Below, in pieces: positions 1-6,873 of a stretch of DNA of 12,252 nt; positions within the stretch are counted from its first letter, which is position 1, and every line of letters begins with the position of its first letter. This DNA is from Chromatiales bacterium. Lineage in GTDB: Bacteria > Pseudomonadota > Gammaproteobacteria > SZUA-140. The notes under the pieces were generated by a model. It saw nothing but the letters and a program-made list of their open reading frames with translations. It was not told the DNA's origin and ran no database searches. A program made the translations under genes and the position numbers. The stretch lies in NCBI GenBank assembly GCA_031285245.1, contig JAITWN010000190.1, forward strand, positions 1 through 12,252, given 5' to 3'.

Positions 1-24
1 GGTGTAGTGGTCAGCGGTGCTGGC

Positions 25-1464
25 TCACTTCCTCCAAAACGCCGGCGTCAGCAATACCAGCAAAGTGAAGATTTCCAAACGCCCGAGCAGCATGGCAAGC
101 GTGCAGAGCCATTTGGCGCCGTCGTTGACGTCGTGAAAGGTGGTGGCGACTTCGCCTAGTCCGGGGCCGACGTTATTGAGGGACGCGGCGACAGCGCCGA
201 AAGCGGTGACGTGATCAACGCCGGTTGCCATGACGGCGAGGATGAGCAGGGTGAAGGTCACCACGTAAACCGAGAAAAAACTCCATACGGCATCGAGCAC
301 TCTGCCGGGCAGGGCGCGTTCACCCAGCCGAATCGGGCGCACCATATGCGGGTGGATCAAGCGCTGCATTTCGCGCAGGCCGACTTTGCTGAGCACGATC
401 AGTCGAATTACTTTGAGTCCGCCTGTCGTTGATCCCGCGCAGCCACCGATGAAGCTTGCGAACATCAAGATCAATGGCAATCCCAAGGGCCAAGTGGCAA
501 ATGCGCCGCTGAAGCCGGTGCCAGTGATGACTGACACCGCCTCGAAAGCGCCATGGCGCAGCGCTTCCACAGGCCCGTAAGAGTGGCTGATCCAGAGCAG
601 ACCAGCGGTGATGGCGATCAGCAAGGCGACGATGCTGAAGAACACGCGGGTTTGTGTGTCGCGCCAGTAAATAGCGGGTCCGAAGCGATGAACCGCTAGA
701 AAATGGGTATTGAAACTGATCGCGCCCATGAGCATGAAAACGATGGCGACGATATCGATGGCCGGATTGTCGAACGAAGCGATGCCATCATCGTGCGTGG
801 AAAATCCACCGGTTGAAACCGTGGCGAAGCTGTGACCGACGGCATCGAAGAGCGTCATTCCTGCGAGCCAGTAAGCACTGGCGCAGGCGATGGTCAGGAA
901 TACATAGATGATCAGCATGAAGCGCGCGGTTTGCGTAACACGTGAAGTGATGCGTTCATCTTTCATCGGTCCGGCGATTTCTGCGCGATAGAGCTGCATG
1001 CCACCAACGCCGAGCATCGGCAAGATGGCGACGGCGAGCACGATGATGCCAAGGCCGCCGTACCACTGTAGTTGCTGGCGATACATCACGATGGATTTTG
1101 GCAACGCATCGACGCTCGCGAGCGTGGTAGCGCCGGTGGCGGTGAAGCCGGAAACAGCTTCAAACACGGCATCGGTGAGATCAAGATGCGCACCGAGATA
1201 AAGCGGCAGACTGCCGAGCGTACTCAGCAAAATCCAAAACAGCGCGACCACGACGAAGGTTTCCCGGTTCAGCAGATTGCCGCGGCAGCTGCGCGTTGGA
1301 TACCACAGCAGCAGGCCGAGCGTGGTCAGCAGCAGGATGCTGTCGGTGAAGGTTGAGACTTGGCCATCATGGAGATAGGCCGCGATCAGCGTGGGTGGAA
1401 TCAGGGTGATGCTGAACAGAAGCAGAAACAGCCCGACGAGGCGGATGGCATGACGCGGTCGCAT
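25..1464 (-). CDS. trkH: Trk-type potassium uptake protein TrkH
   Basis: Inner-membrane K+-translocating subunit of the Trk system, which normally works with the cytoplasmic NAD/ATP-binding regulator TrkA. The 479-residue product is close to the usual family length. All four pore-loop filter segments are visible: TATGAT (residues 108-113), STGGFS (217-222), TGTGF (314-318) and NNVGPG (430-435), plus the conserved GCAGSTTGGLKV segment near 341-352. Hydrophobic helices fill the rest. The frame stays open upstream to 1566, but I chose the ATG at 1464: the protein then begins MRPRHAIRLVG just before the first membrane helix as in the family, and GAGG lies 6 nt upstream. The extra 34 residues of the longer form are polar and unlike the family. 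No trkA is in the window. The gene is divergent from the DUF3299 lipoprotein gene. Family assignment is firm; substrate and partner come from family knowledge. Confidence 0.95.
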   Translation of the reverse strand: MRPRHAIRLVGLFLLLFSITLIPPTLIAAYLHDGQVSTFTDSILLLTTLGLLLWYPTRSCRGNLLNRETFVVVALFWILLSTLGSLPLYLGAHLDLTDAVFEAVSGFTATGATTLASVDALPKSIVMYRQQLQWYGGLGIIVLAVAILPMLGVGGMQLYRAEIAGPMKDERITSRVTQTARFMLIIYVFLTIACASAYWLAGMTLFDAVGHSFATVSTGGFSTHDDGIASFDNPAIDIVAIVFMLMGAISFNTHFLAVHRFGPAIYWRDTQTRVFFSIVALLIAITAGLLWISHSYGPVEALRHGAFEAVSVITGTGFSGAFATWPLGLPLILMFASFIGGCAGSTTGGLKVIRLIVLSKVGLREMQRLIHPHMVRPIRLGERALPGRVLDAVWSFFSVYVVTFTLLILAVMATGVDHVTAFGAVAASLNNVGPGLGEVATTFHDVNDGAKWLCTLAMLLGRLEIFTLLVLLTPAFWRK

Positions 1465-1470
1465 GTTGGG

Positions 1471-1474
1471 CCTC
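1471..1474 (-). promoter_or_regulatory. Ribosome binding site deciding the trkH start
   Basis: On the minus strand the sequence TTTCGAGGCCCAACATG places GAGG 6 nt before the ATG at 1464. It supports this internal start over the upstream ATGs at 1566 and 1563. Confidence 0.55.
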
Positions 1475-1580
1475 GAAATCTCCTGGCAGCGGTGGTGGGC
1501 AATGCCGGTGCCCGATTCGGCGGCATTAAATGTGAGATCGAAAGCGCTGTCAAATGCCCTCATCATCGAAGTTGGCGCGT

Positions 1581-1713
1581 AGGCCGTGCTGGGAGACTTA
1601 AACGCAGAGCCGCTTGCGCGCCAACGGTTTCAAAAAAGTCTCCCAGCACGGCCTCTCAAGCATCGTAAGTAATTTGGGAAAAACTAGGCGTTTTCTCGAA
1701 TGTATCGCGATAC
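1581..1713 (+). repeat. Long-stem palindromic intergenic repeat, copy A
   Basis: The arms at 1581-1599 (AGGCCGTGCTGGGAGACTT) and 1636-1654 are perfect 19-nt reverse complements around a 36-nt loop that contains GCGCGCCAACGGTTTC. A tail follows with a second imperfect hairpin (1673-1682 with 1691-1700) and a perfect 12-bp palindrome, GTATCGCGATAC (1702-1713). Loop, right arm and tail resemble copy B at 7338 in the same order. Here the element sits between two divergent gene starts, so a terminator role is unlikely at this location. The boundaries of the tail are uncertain. Confidence 0.85.
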
Positions 1714-1873
1714 CTGAAGTGGACGGACTCGATCACCCCTGTGAATAGATTGAAATACTGCGCTTCTATACTCGCTCAGTTGGCCGCGGCATGCGGTTCG
1801 CATCACGTTTATGGTAAGCTGCGCGCGCGCGAATGCCGGTGATTGCCGTGCGACTGTGAAGGACGAAAGCAGC

Positions 1874-2464
1874 ATGAGAATGACGCGGCCAGCAATACTG
1901 GCCAGTATGATCCTAACGATGGCGGCCTGCGGCGAGGGCGAGGATCAGGCAAGGATCGAGGCGGCCAGGCCAGCGGGTACCAACGTTTCGGCGCAGATTG
2001 CGCTCACCGTGCGTACGCTGGAATGGGAAGATTTGGTGCCCAAGGAATTTCGTCCTGATGAGCTGCTCGCGCGTTATGAAACCGAGTATGATCTCAGCTC
2101 GCTCGACGATAATGATCCGCGCGCGCAGGAGCTGATGCGCAAACTGACGGAACTGTCGAAGCAGGCGCCTGCGGTTGCAGAGCTCGATGGCAAGACCGTA
2201 CGGCTGCCCGGTTTCGTGGTGCCGCTCGAAGATGCAGGGCACGGGGTGGAGGAGTTTCTGCTCGTGCCGTACTATGGCGCCTGCGTTCAGTTGCCTCCTC
2301 CTCCTGTGAATCAAACGGTGCAGGTGCGCACCGCGGGGGCTGGAACCCACGGCTTATTCGATACCGTTTGGGTTACCGGGGTAGTTCATGTCGAACGTAC
2401 CAAGAGCGCGCTTGCCGAAGCCGGTTACCGGATCGAGGCGACTGAAGTCGCTCCCTATGAGTAG
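1874..2464 (+). CDS. DUF3299-family lipoprotein
   Basis: A 196-residue predicted lipoprotein of unknown function. The N-terminus MRMTRPAILASM leads a short hydrophobic stretch ending in the lipobox LTMAAC (residues 14-19), so Cys19 is the likely lipidated residue. Gly follows at +2 rather than Asp, consistent with outer-membrane sorting. The DUF3299 signature is clear: LPGFVVPLE (111-119), then FLLVPYYGAC (128-137) running into a proline-rich QLPPPPVNQ stretch (139-147) and a WVTG segment (166-169). The open frame begins at 1811, but the ATG at 1874 places the signal peptide at the terminus, and a GAAGGA-like site lies about 10 nt upstream. The gene stands alone, divergent from trkH and followed 49 nt later by the SRP RNA. 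Family assignment is strong; no biochemical role can be read from the sequence. Confidence 0.88.
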   Translation: MRMTRPAILASMILTMAACGEGEDQARIEAARPAGTNVSAQIALTVRTLEWEDLVPKEFRPDELLARYETEYDLSSLDDNDPRAQELMRKLTELSKQAPAVAELDGKTVRLPGFVVPLEDAGHGVEEFLLVPYYGACVQLPPPPVNQTVQVRTAGAGTHGLFDTVWVTGVVHVERTKSALAEAGYRIEATEVAPYE

Positions 2465-2513
2465 GTAATACCGCGCGCGTCGCTTGAATAAAGGCGCGCG
2501 CTGCACGGTCAAC

Positions 2514-2624
2514 GGCAACCTGTGCCGGTCCCCGCGCAACGTCAGGTTGTGAACCCCGTCAGGCCCGGAAGGGAGCAGCGGCAGCAATCGATGCGTGTGT
2601 GCGGTGTGGCGGGTATGGGTTGCC
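2514..2624 (+). ncRNA. ffs: Signal recognition particle RNA, small 4.5S type
   Basis: RNA component of the bacterial signal recognition particle, which binds Ffh and directs ribosomes making membrane proteins to the inner membrane. The hallmark domain IV sequence GTCAGGCCCGGAAGGGAGCA (2558-2577), with its GGAA tetraloop and asymmetric internal loop, is intact. It is followed by GATGCGTGTG as in the Escherichia coli RNA. The outer stem closes with GGCAACC (2514-2520) pairing with GGTTGCC (2618-2624), giving about 111 nt, the usual size. The ends are set by this stem and could differ by a few nt. The RNA lies 36 nt upstream of dnaX, a common gammaproteobacterial arrangement, and no T-tract terminator separates them. 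Confidence 0.95.
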
Positions 2625-2660
2625 ACCATTTCGCAAGTCTGTTGGCAATCTGTTGAGACG

Positions 2661-4424
2661 ATGAGTTATCAGGTACTCGCCAGGAAATGGCGACCGCGGT
2701 CGTTTACTGAGATGGTTGGCCAGGAGCACGTGGTTCGCGCACTGGTCAATGCGCTCGATAACGAGCGCTTGCATCATGCCTACCTTTTTACTGGCACGCG
2801 CGGCGTCGGCAAGACTACCGTCGCGCGCATCTTTGCCAAAGCGCTCAACTGTGAGCGCGGCGTCAGCTCTACTCCTTGTGGTGAGTGCTCATCTTGCCGT
2901 GAACTCGATGAAGGTCGCTTCGTCGATCTCATCGAAGTCGATGCGGCCTCACGCACCAAAGTAGAAGACACGCGCGATCTGCTCGAATACGTGCAATACG
3001 CACCGACGCGCGGACGCTACAAGGTGTACCTCATCGACGAAGTACACATGCTCTCCAAGCACAGCTTCAACGCCTTGCTGAAGACGCTGGAAGAGCCGCC
3101 GCCGCATATCAAATTTTTGCTGGCGACGACCGATCCGCAGCGTCTGCCGGTCACCATTTTGTCGCGTTGTCTGCAGTTCAATCTGCGCCATCTCCCTGAA
3201 GATGTGATCGCGCGGCATTTGGCGCGCGTGCTCGAGCAAGAAGCGATTGAGGCAGAAGCACCAGCGCTGGCGCACATTGCAAGCGCCGCCGATGGTAGCG
3301 TGCGTGATGCGCTCAGTCTGCTCGATCAGGCCATCGCCTATGGCGGTGGCCGCGTCGCCGAGGCGGAGGTGAGCGCCATGCTCGGCACCATCGATCGCGC
3401 GCATGTCTATGATCTGCTTGATGCGCTCGCCGCGGGAGATGGCGCGGCCTTGCTGGATGGCGTGCGCCGCGCCGCTGAATACACGGTTGAATTCGATGCG
3501 CTGCTCGCTGAGCTGATCAGCGCTTTGCAGCGCATCGCGGTTGCCCAGCTCGTGCCACAAGCGGCAAAGACGCAAGAATCTGACGCTGCGCGTATCGCTG
3601 TGCTCGCATCAACGCTTGCGCGCGAGGACGTGCAGCTCTATTACCAGATCGCGCTCATCGGTAGGCGCGACTTGCCTTATAGCCCCGATGCGCGCACGGG
3701 TGTTGAGATGGTGCTGCTGCGCATGTTGGCGTTTCGCCCGCTGAATCCAGCGCTGCAGAATACGCCGCCGGGCGCACGGCCCGCAGGCGATTCAGCGCCG
3801 TCATCTCCTTCAACAACTGCGCGCAGCACTGCGGCTACAAAGAGCGCTGCGCCTGCGTCATCACCATCGGCACCAGCGCCAGTATCTTCGTCACCCGCAC
3901 CGTCGCGCGCGGCGCCTGCGCAAGAGCGCCGCATGTCTCCGTCATCGCAGCATTCACTGGCGCAGCCCGCATCATCTGCATCTGCGCCCGTAGTGCCGTC
4001 GCCAGCGACATCAGCAACAGCGCCATCACCCGCGCCTGTTGCTGCGAATGAATGGGAAGCGCTGCTTGCCGGTATCGATGTGCAAGGTTTGGGGCGTGAG
4101 CTCGCTGTCAATTGCATACTGCTCGAACGCAATGAACGGCGTCTGCGTTTGCAGCTCGATCGTACGCACGCGCATTTGCACAGTCGCGCGACCGAAGAGC
4201 GTTTGCAGCATGCGGTGCGCGCGTATCTCGGCGCTGACATCATGCTTGAGGTCGTGGTGGGCGAGGTTGCCTTTGGTGCAACACCGGCGACGCGACGCGT
4301 TCAGCAGGATGAAGAGCGTCGTCAGAGCGCCATCGCCGCGCTCGAAGCCGACGATGAAGTGCAGGCGCTGAAAGATATGTTCGACGCCCGCATCATTGCG
4401 GAAACCGCGCATCCGATTGAATGA
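2661..4424 (+). CDS. dnaX: DNA polymerase III subunit tau (DnaX)
   Basis: Clamp-loader ATPase of the replicative DNA polymerase III holoenzyme. The 587-residue product has the AAA+ core: Walker A GTRGVGKT (45-52), a four-cysteine zinc site (Cys64, 73, 76, 79), Walker B LIDE (124-127) and the SRC motif with its arginine finger (168-170). An Ala/Pro/Ser/Thr-rich linker spans about residues 366-462. It is followed by the tau-specific C-terminal domain from NEWEALLAGID onward, which in the family contacts the polymerase alpha subunit. The frame is open from 2595, but the upstream part lies inside the SRP RNA gene and MSYQVLARKWRP is the standard DnaX start. The ribosome site is weak (GAGA 4 nt upstream). 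I see no A6-7 slippery run like the one that gives the gamma form in E. coli. Confidence 0.97.
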   Translation: MSYQVLARKWRPRSFTEMVGQEHVVRALVNALDNERLHHAYLFTGTRGVGKTTVARIFAKALNCERGVSSTPCGECSSCRELDEGRFVDLIEVDAASRTKVEDTRDLLEYVQYAPTRGRYKVYLIDEVHMLSKHSFNALLKTLEEPPPHIKFLLATTDPQRLPVTILSRCLQFNLRHLPEDVIARHLARVLEQEAIEAEAPALAHIASAADGSVRDALSLLDQAIAYGGGRVAEAEVSAMLGTIDRAHVYDLLDALAAGDGAALLDGVRRAAEYTVEFDALLAELISALQRIAVAQLVPQAAKTQESDAARIAVLASTLAREDVQLYYQIALIGRRDLPYSPDARTGVEMVLLRMLAFRPLNPALQNTPPGARPAGDSAPSSPSTTARSTAATKSAAPASSPSAPAPVSSSPAPSRAAPAQERRMSPSSQHSLAQPASSASAPVVPSPATSATAPSPAPVAANEWEALLAGIDVQGLGRELAVNCILLERNERRLRLQLDRTHAHLHSRATEERLQHAVRAYLGADIMLEVVVGEVAFGATPATRRVQQDEERRQSAIAALEADDEVQALKDMFDARIIAETAHPIE

Positions 4425-4569
4425 AGGTTGCCTTTAGAACGCCTAATAAAAAGCCTCCTATCGCTCATAAATAGCGATGACAATGCTTTCAAAAAAACAT
4501 TTTGTTAGGTGCTATTAGCAACGATCGACAGCAGATAATCATCAGGCCAGAGTCATTGAGGAGAAAGTC
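4425..4569 (+). promoter_or_regulatory. AT-rich dnaX-ybaB spacer
   Basis: This 145-nt spacer is clearly more AT-rich than the flanking genes. It holds a small hairpin (ATCGCT at 4459-4464 with AGCGAT at 4473-4478) without a T-tract, so it is not a convincing terminator. An extra promoter for ybaB-recR could lie here, but no well-spaced -35/-10 pair stands out. A strong GAGGAG ribosome site (4558-4563) precedes ybaB by 6 nt. Confidence 0.35.
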
Positions 4570-4893
4570 ATGAAAGGTGGTCTCGGAAATCTCATGAAGC
4601 AAGCGCAGAAGATGCAAGAGGATTTGCAGCGTGCGCAAGCAGAGATCGCTGTCATGGAAGTTACTGGTCAGGCCGGTGGCGGCATGGTCACGGTGGTGAT
4701 GACCGGGCGTCACGATCTCAAGCGCGTCAGCATCGATGAAAGCTTGATGAAGGATGACAAAGAGATGCTCGAAGATTTGATCGCCGCCGCGGTGAACGAT
4801 GCCGTGCGCCGCGTCGATAGCGAGACCAAGGAAAGGATGGCGAATATCACCAAGGGCATGCCGATTCCTCCGGGAATGAAACTACCGTTCTGA
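4570..4893 (+). CDS. ybaB: YbaB/EbfC-family nucleoid-associated protein
   Basis: A 107-residue DNA-binding protein of the YbaB/EbfC family, which forms small dimers that bind and organise DNA. Its gene almost always sits between dnaX and recR, as here. The N-terminal helix (KQAQKMQEDLQRAQAEIA, about 10-27) is amphipathic and coiled-coil-like. The central strands include the family's GGGMVTVVMTG segment (36-46), and the C-terminal part has EDLIAAAVNDA (68-78) and the usual Pro/Gly-rich end. Start and ribosome site (GAGGAG, 6-nt spacing) are unambiguous. The stop codon overlaps the recR start by one base (TGATG), pointing to translational coupling. Its exact cellular role is poorly defined in any species; a link with RecR-type repair is inferred from the conserved neighbourhood. 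Confidence 0.95.
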   Translation: MKGGLGNLMKQAQKMQEDLQRAQAEIAVMEVTGQAGGGMVTVVMTGRHDLKRVSIDESLMKDDKEMLEDLIAAAVNDAVRRVDSETKERMANITKGMPIPPGMKLPF

Positions 4894-5498
4894 TGGCTGG
4901 CGTGACCGACAGCTCGCTCATCGCGCGCCTGATCGAAACGCTGCGCTGTCTGCCCGGCGTTGGTCCGAAGTCCGCCCAGCGCATGGCCTTTCATCTGCTG
5001 GAGCGCAATCGCGAAGGTGCGCTTCGTTTGGCGCAGGCGCTGCGCGAAGCGGTGGAACGAGTAGGGCATTGTCAGCAGTGCCGCACGCTGAGCGAAGTGG
5101 CGCTCTGCGCGGTCTGCGCGAATGAGCGGCGCGACGCGCGTCAATTGTGTGTGGTGGAAAATCCTGCGGACGTGCAGGCGATCGAGCAGACTACTTCTTA
5201 TCGCGGTCTTTATTTCGTGCTCATGGGCCATCTTTCTCCGCTCGATGGCATTGGTCCTGAAGATATTGGCCTTGATCGCCTCGCGCGCCGCTTTGCTGAA
5301 GGGCAAGTGCAGGAAGTCATCCTCGCCACCAACCCAACCGTTGAAGGCGAAGCCACCGCGCACTACATCGCCGATATGGCGCGTCAGCATCACATCCGCG
5401 CGAGTCGCATCGCTTATGGCGTGCCTTTCGGTGGTGAACTGGAGTATGTCGATGCCGGTACCTTGTCGCATGCGCTCGCCGGTCGGCGCGAGATCTAA
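4893..5498 (+). CDS. recR: Recombination mediator protein RecR
   Basis: A 201-residue protein of the RecF pathway. With RecO (and RecF) it helps load RecA on single-stranded gaps covered by SSB. The architecture is complete and of normal length: an N-terminal helix-hairpin-helix (LRCLPGVGPKSAQRMAF, 17-33), a four-cysteine zinc finger (Cys60, 63, 72, 75), a Toprim domain starting LCVVENPAD (85-93), and the C-terminal VPFGGELEYVDAGTLSHAL segment (about 177-195). It begins on the ATG that overlaps the ybaB stop by one base and has no strong ribosome site of its own, so it is probably translated by coupling. All key residues expected for the family are present. Confidence 0.97.
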   Translation: MAGVTDSSLIARLIETLRCLPGVGPKSAQRMAFHLLERNREGALRLAQALREAVERVGHCQQCRTLSEVALCAVCANERRDARQLCVVENPADVQAIEQTTSYRGLYFVLMGHLSPLDGIGPEDIGLDRLARRFAEGQVQEVILATNPTVEGEATAHYIADMARQHHIRASRIAYGVPFGGELEYVDAGTLSHALAGRREI

Positions 5499-5500
5499 TC

Positions 5501-6709
5501 ATGATGCAACGTGGTGATCGCTTTGCCAGCTTCATCGCCAGCACTACGTTTAGCGCGGCGTTGCTGTGCATGTCAGCTGCGAATGCAGCAACATGCAACG
5601 ATCCCGGTATCGAAGCGGCAATTCCTGTGATTACGCTCAAGGAAATTGTCAGCGATGTCGAGGAACCGGTGGCGCTCACTCATGCACCTGGCGAGCCTGA
5701 TCGTGTGTATGTGCTGGAGCAGGATGGGCGCATTCGTATCGTCGCTGATGACAAGCTGCTCGTGGAGCCTTTCCTTGATATTACGGCGCGTGTGAAAAAT
5801 GGTGGTGAGCGTGGTTTGCTTGGGCTCGCGTTCCATCCTGATTACGCGCGTAGTGGCTATTTTTATGTGAACTATACCGCTGAGCGCCCGGATCGATCGG
5901 GAGATCAACTGGTGACGCGGATATCACGCTTTGCGCGCGGCGCAGATGGCAAAGCCGATGCCGCCAGCGAGCGCGTGTTGCTCGAGATCGAGCAACCCTT
6001 CAGTAATCACAACGGTGGGCAGATCGCTTTTGGCCCGGATGGCATGCTCTACATTGGCATGGGCGATGGCGGTTCGGCGGATGATCCGCTCGGCAATGGC
6101 CAGAATCTCGCCACACTGCTCGGCAAGATGCTGCGCATTGATGCTGGAATCAAAGCTGGCAGCGATGCGCGTGCCTATGACATTCCCGCAGACAACCCTT
6201 TCATTGCAACGCGCGGCGCGCGGCCGGAAATCTGGGCTTACGGTTTGCGCAATCCCTGGCGTTTTTCCTTCGACCGCGATACTGGTCTGCTCTATGTCGG
6301 TGATGTCGGCCAGAACCGTCAGGAGGAAATCGACGTCATCGCGCGCGGCGGCAATTATGGCTGGAATCTGATGGAAGGCGATCTCTGCCATCGCGCGACG
6401 CCTGCGCAGTGTGCACGCATGGAATTGTTGCGGCCGATTCTCACCTATGGTCGTTCCGATGGCGTTGCGGTCATCGGCGGCTATGTGTATCGCGGCGCGG
6501 CCATGCCAACGCTATGCGGTACCTATATTTATGGTGATTACGGCTCAGGCCGAGTGTGGGGCCTGCGCTATGCCGATGATCATGTGGGAACGCAGCGCGA
6601 GCTGCTGCACACCGATCACAGCATCAGCGCTTTCGGTGAGGATGCCATCGGCGAGCTCTATCTGCTCGATTACGGCGCAGGCAAGATTCTGCGCATCGTG
6701 GCGCCTTGA
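5501..6709 (+). CDS. Exported PQQ-dependent sugar dehydrogenase (GSDH family)
   Basis: A 402-residue member of the soluble glucose/aldose/sorbosone dehydrogenase beta-propeller family, whose members typically oxidise sugars in the periplasm using PQQ. A signal peptide runs over residues 1-29 and ends in SAANA (predicted cleavage after Ala29). Family hallmarks: SNHNGGQIAFGPDGMLYIG (168-186), where His170 aligns with the catalytic base; GDGGSADDP (188-196); LGKMLRID (207-214); YGLRNPWRFSFD (247-258); LYVGDVGQNRQEE (264-276); and GGNYGWN. No haem-binding CxxCH or second domain is attached. It starts 2 nt after the recR stop without a clear ribosome site; the ATGs at 5501 and 5504 are equally possible. 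The true substrate is unknown, and no PQQ synthesis genes are in the window. The close recR spacing may be fortuitous. Confidence 0.9.
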   Translation: MMQRGDRFASFIASTTFSAALLCMSAANAATCNDPGIEAAIPVITLKEIVSDVEEPVALTHAPGEPDRVYVLEQDGRIRIVADDKLLVEPFLDITARVKNGGERGLLGLAFHPDYARSGYFYVNYTAERPDRSGDQLVTRISRFARGADGKADAASERVLLEIEQPFSNHNGGQIAFGPDGMLYIGMGDGGSADDPLGNGQNLATLLGKMLRIDAGIKAGSDARAYDIPADNPFIATRGARPEIWAYGLRNPWRFSFDRDTGLLYVGDVGQNRQEEIDVIARGGNYGWNLMEGDLCHRATPAQCARMELLRPILTYGRSDGVAVIGGYVYRGAAMPTLCGTYIYGDYGSGRVWGLRYADDHVGTQRELLHTDHSISAFGEDAIGELYLLDYGAGKILRIVAP

Positions 6710-6742
6710 GCTTTAGTGAGTGTCTAAAAAAAACCGCATCGC

Positions 6743-6829
6743 CATTACGAGGGGCGCCAGTCCATGGCGATTAGCCCCGTGGCAATCCAGACAACTTACG
6801 TGGATTGTTTTGGCTTCGCCTCGCAATGA
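6743..6829 (+). repeat. Dispersed TCATTGCGAGG-type repeat, copy 1
   Basis: An inverted-repeat unit with ends CATTACGAGG and CCTCGCAATG (one mismatch) and an inner pair CAATCCA (6783-6789) / TGGATTG (6801-6807), giving a nested stem. Reverse-complemented, it matches the unit at 9314-9389, but it carries about a dozen extra nt near 6757-6770. The same motif is a familiar non-coding intergenic repeat in many bacteria; I recognise the sequence type but no transposase. Confidence 0.85.
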
Positions 6830-6841
6830 CAGAGGCTTTTT
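6818..6841 (+). terminator. Possible Rho-independent terminator at the repeat edge
   Basis: GCCTC (6818-6822) and GAGGC (6832-6836) pair across a 9-nt loop and are followed at once by five T residues (6837-6841). The stem is short, so efficiency would be modest. It lies about 110 nt after the sugar dehydrogenase stop and is partly built from the end of the dispersed repeat. Confidence 0.45.
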
Positions 6842-6873
6842 CAGAGGTTCCTTAGCGTGAGGAGTCAGGGCGC

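Larger units (their letters stand above)
1465..1873. other. Gene-free divergent gap between trkH and the DUF3299 lipoprotein gene
   Basis: About 400 nt with no convincing gene. It must hold the promoters of both flanking divergent genes, but I found no well-spaced -35/-10 pair; TATACT at 1767-1772 is the best -10-like hexamer on the plus strand and has no matching -35 at 17 nt. The main content is a palindromic repeat (1581-1713). Short open frames here lack ribosome sites and family resemblance. Confidence 0.6.

Noticed and set aside
1..24. Part of a further gene left of trkH
   Set aside because: Too short to assign; nothing recognisable on either strand.
1465..1566. N-terminal extension of TrkH by 34 residues from the ATG at 1566
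   Set aside because: The extra residues are polar and unlike the family; the ATG at 1464 has a ribosome site and gives the standard N-terminus just before the first helix.
1750..1772. TTGAAA / TATACT as a sigma-70 promoter for the DUF3299 gene
   Set aside because: The spacer is only 11 nt, far from the usual 16-18 nt.
1684..1875. Minus-strand 63-codon open frame in the trkH-lipoprotein gap
   Set aside because: No ribosome site, no recognisable family features, and it overlaps the lipoprotein start and the repeat tail; most likely chance.
2354..2777. Minus-strand open frames across the SRP RNA and the dnaX start
   Set aside because: They run antisense to a well-defined structured RNA and a conserved gene, with no family resemblance.
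3677..4243. 188-codon minus-strand frame opposite the dnaX linker, rich in Ala, Gly and Asp
   Set aside because: It is the antisense shadow of a low-complexity GC-rich linker; its composition is explained by the sense strand.
4429..4507. Promoter hexamers in the dnaX-ybaB gap (TTGCCT, TAATAA, ATGACA, TTGTTA)
   Set aside because: No pair has acceptable spacing and matching; recorded only as a possible promoter region.
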